Below, in pieces: positions 63,910-64,000 of a stretch of DNA of 64,000 bases. A program made the translations under genes and the position numbers. Position 1 is the stretch's first letter, and the number at the start of each line of letters is the position of its first letter. Source of the stretch: Bacteroidales bacterium (lineage in GTDB: Bacteria > Bacteroidota > Bacteroidia > Bacteroidales > Muribaculaceae); NCBI GenBank assembly GCA_900768685.1, contig CAAGDX010000034.1, forward strand, positions 124,001 through 188,000, given 5' to 3'. Under the pieces are notes generated by a model that searched no databases, was not told where the DNA came from, and worked only from the letters and a program-made list of their open reading frames with translations.

Positions 63910-64000
63910 TTATCGGATTCTTTCCGCATCGCGGAGCGTTTTCACATCTTTGTTAATTCCCTGAATGGCACGGATAGCACCAATGAGAGCAAGCACGGGA
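63910..64000 (-). CDS. 3' end of an unrecognised gene (partial)
   Basis: The minus strand is open from the window edge to a TAA at 63910-63912. It encodes the last 29 residues, including LALIGAIRAIQGINKDVKTL. The codon pattern fits a real gene, but the fragment is too short to name. Confidence 0.5.
   Translation of the reverse strand, partial: PVLALIGAIRAIQGINKDVKTLRDAERIR

Overview
The window comes from a Bacteroidales chromosome (Bacteroidetes). The evidence is: promoters of the TTTG / TAnnTTTG type, a tmRNA whose tag ends in YALAA, a NusG/UpxY-type first gene on a capsule operon next to an invertible promoter, a type-IX-secretion-like C-terminal tail, a GH97 enzyme, and a BioG-BioC fusion. 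The genus cannot be fixed from sequence reading alone.

Layout. 1-4275 (+): a secreted coiled-coil protein, then sppA-lpxK. 4402-9819 (-): a giant secreted amidase with three internal ~325-residue repeats. 10092-10175 (-): tRNA-Leu(UAG). 10309-17367 (+): rnz-tadA-metH, then an M13 lipoprotein peptidase. 17442-18091 (-): a PIN-type toxin-antitoxin pair. 18135-22452 (-): carA-carB. 22624-23020 (+): tmRNA. 23094-45748 (-): one long capsule/exopolysaccharide operon, read right to left, interrupted at 24963-29358 by an AT-rich four-gene cassette. 45749-47103: a gene-free switch and repeat region. 47104-51132 (+): a large beta-helix surface protein. 51257-53484 (-): CDF transporter and tilS. 53835-54089 (+): rpmE2. 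54233-58686 (-): biotin operon bioA-bioF-bioGC-bioD. 58814-60442 (+): folP-cdaA. 60621-62732 (+): GH97. 62970-63779 (-): nagB, then the 3' end of an unrecognised gene at the right edge.

Capsule operon. A NusG-like antiterminator comes first. Ugd and a UDP-glucuronate epimerase supply uronic acid precursors. CapE/WbuC/CapF/CapG supply UDP-L-FucNAc. Wzx, Wzy, five glycosyltransferases, two hexapeptide acyltransferases, a GNAT acetyltransferase and a polysaccharide deacetylase build and modify the repeat unit. Two control layers are visible. The first is a perfect 20-bp inverted repeat 194 bp apart, enclosing a consensus promoter that points AWAY from the operon in this assembly (OFF) and runs straight into a terminator built from the right repeat. 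The second is three 8-9 nt G/C homopolymers inside coding regions, candidates for slipped-strand phase variation.

The strongest candidate for an undescribed system is the cassette at 24963-29358. It encodes a GNAT protein with a C-terminal PUA/ASCH-like domain, a stand-alone ASCH protein, a two-TM AbiC-like protein fused to a P-loop domain, and a reverse transcriptase with an RDD motif C that looks neither like a retron RT nor like a group II intron RT. It resembles a phage-defence cassette parked inside a capsule locus. Second in interest is the NusG-like antiterminator, whose extra N-terminus resembles the core-binding (SAM-like) domain of tyrosine recombinases.
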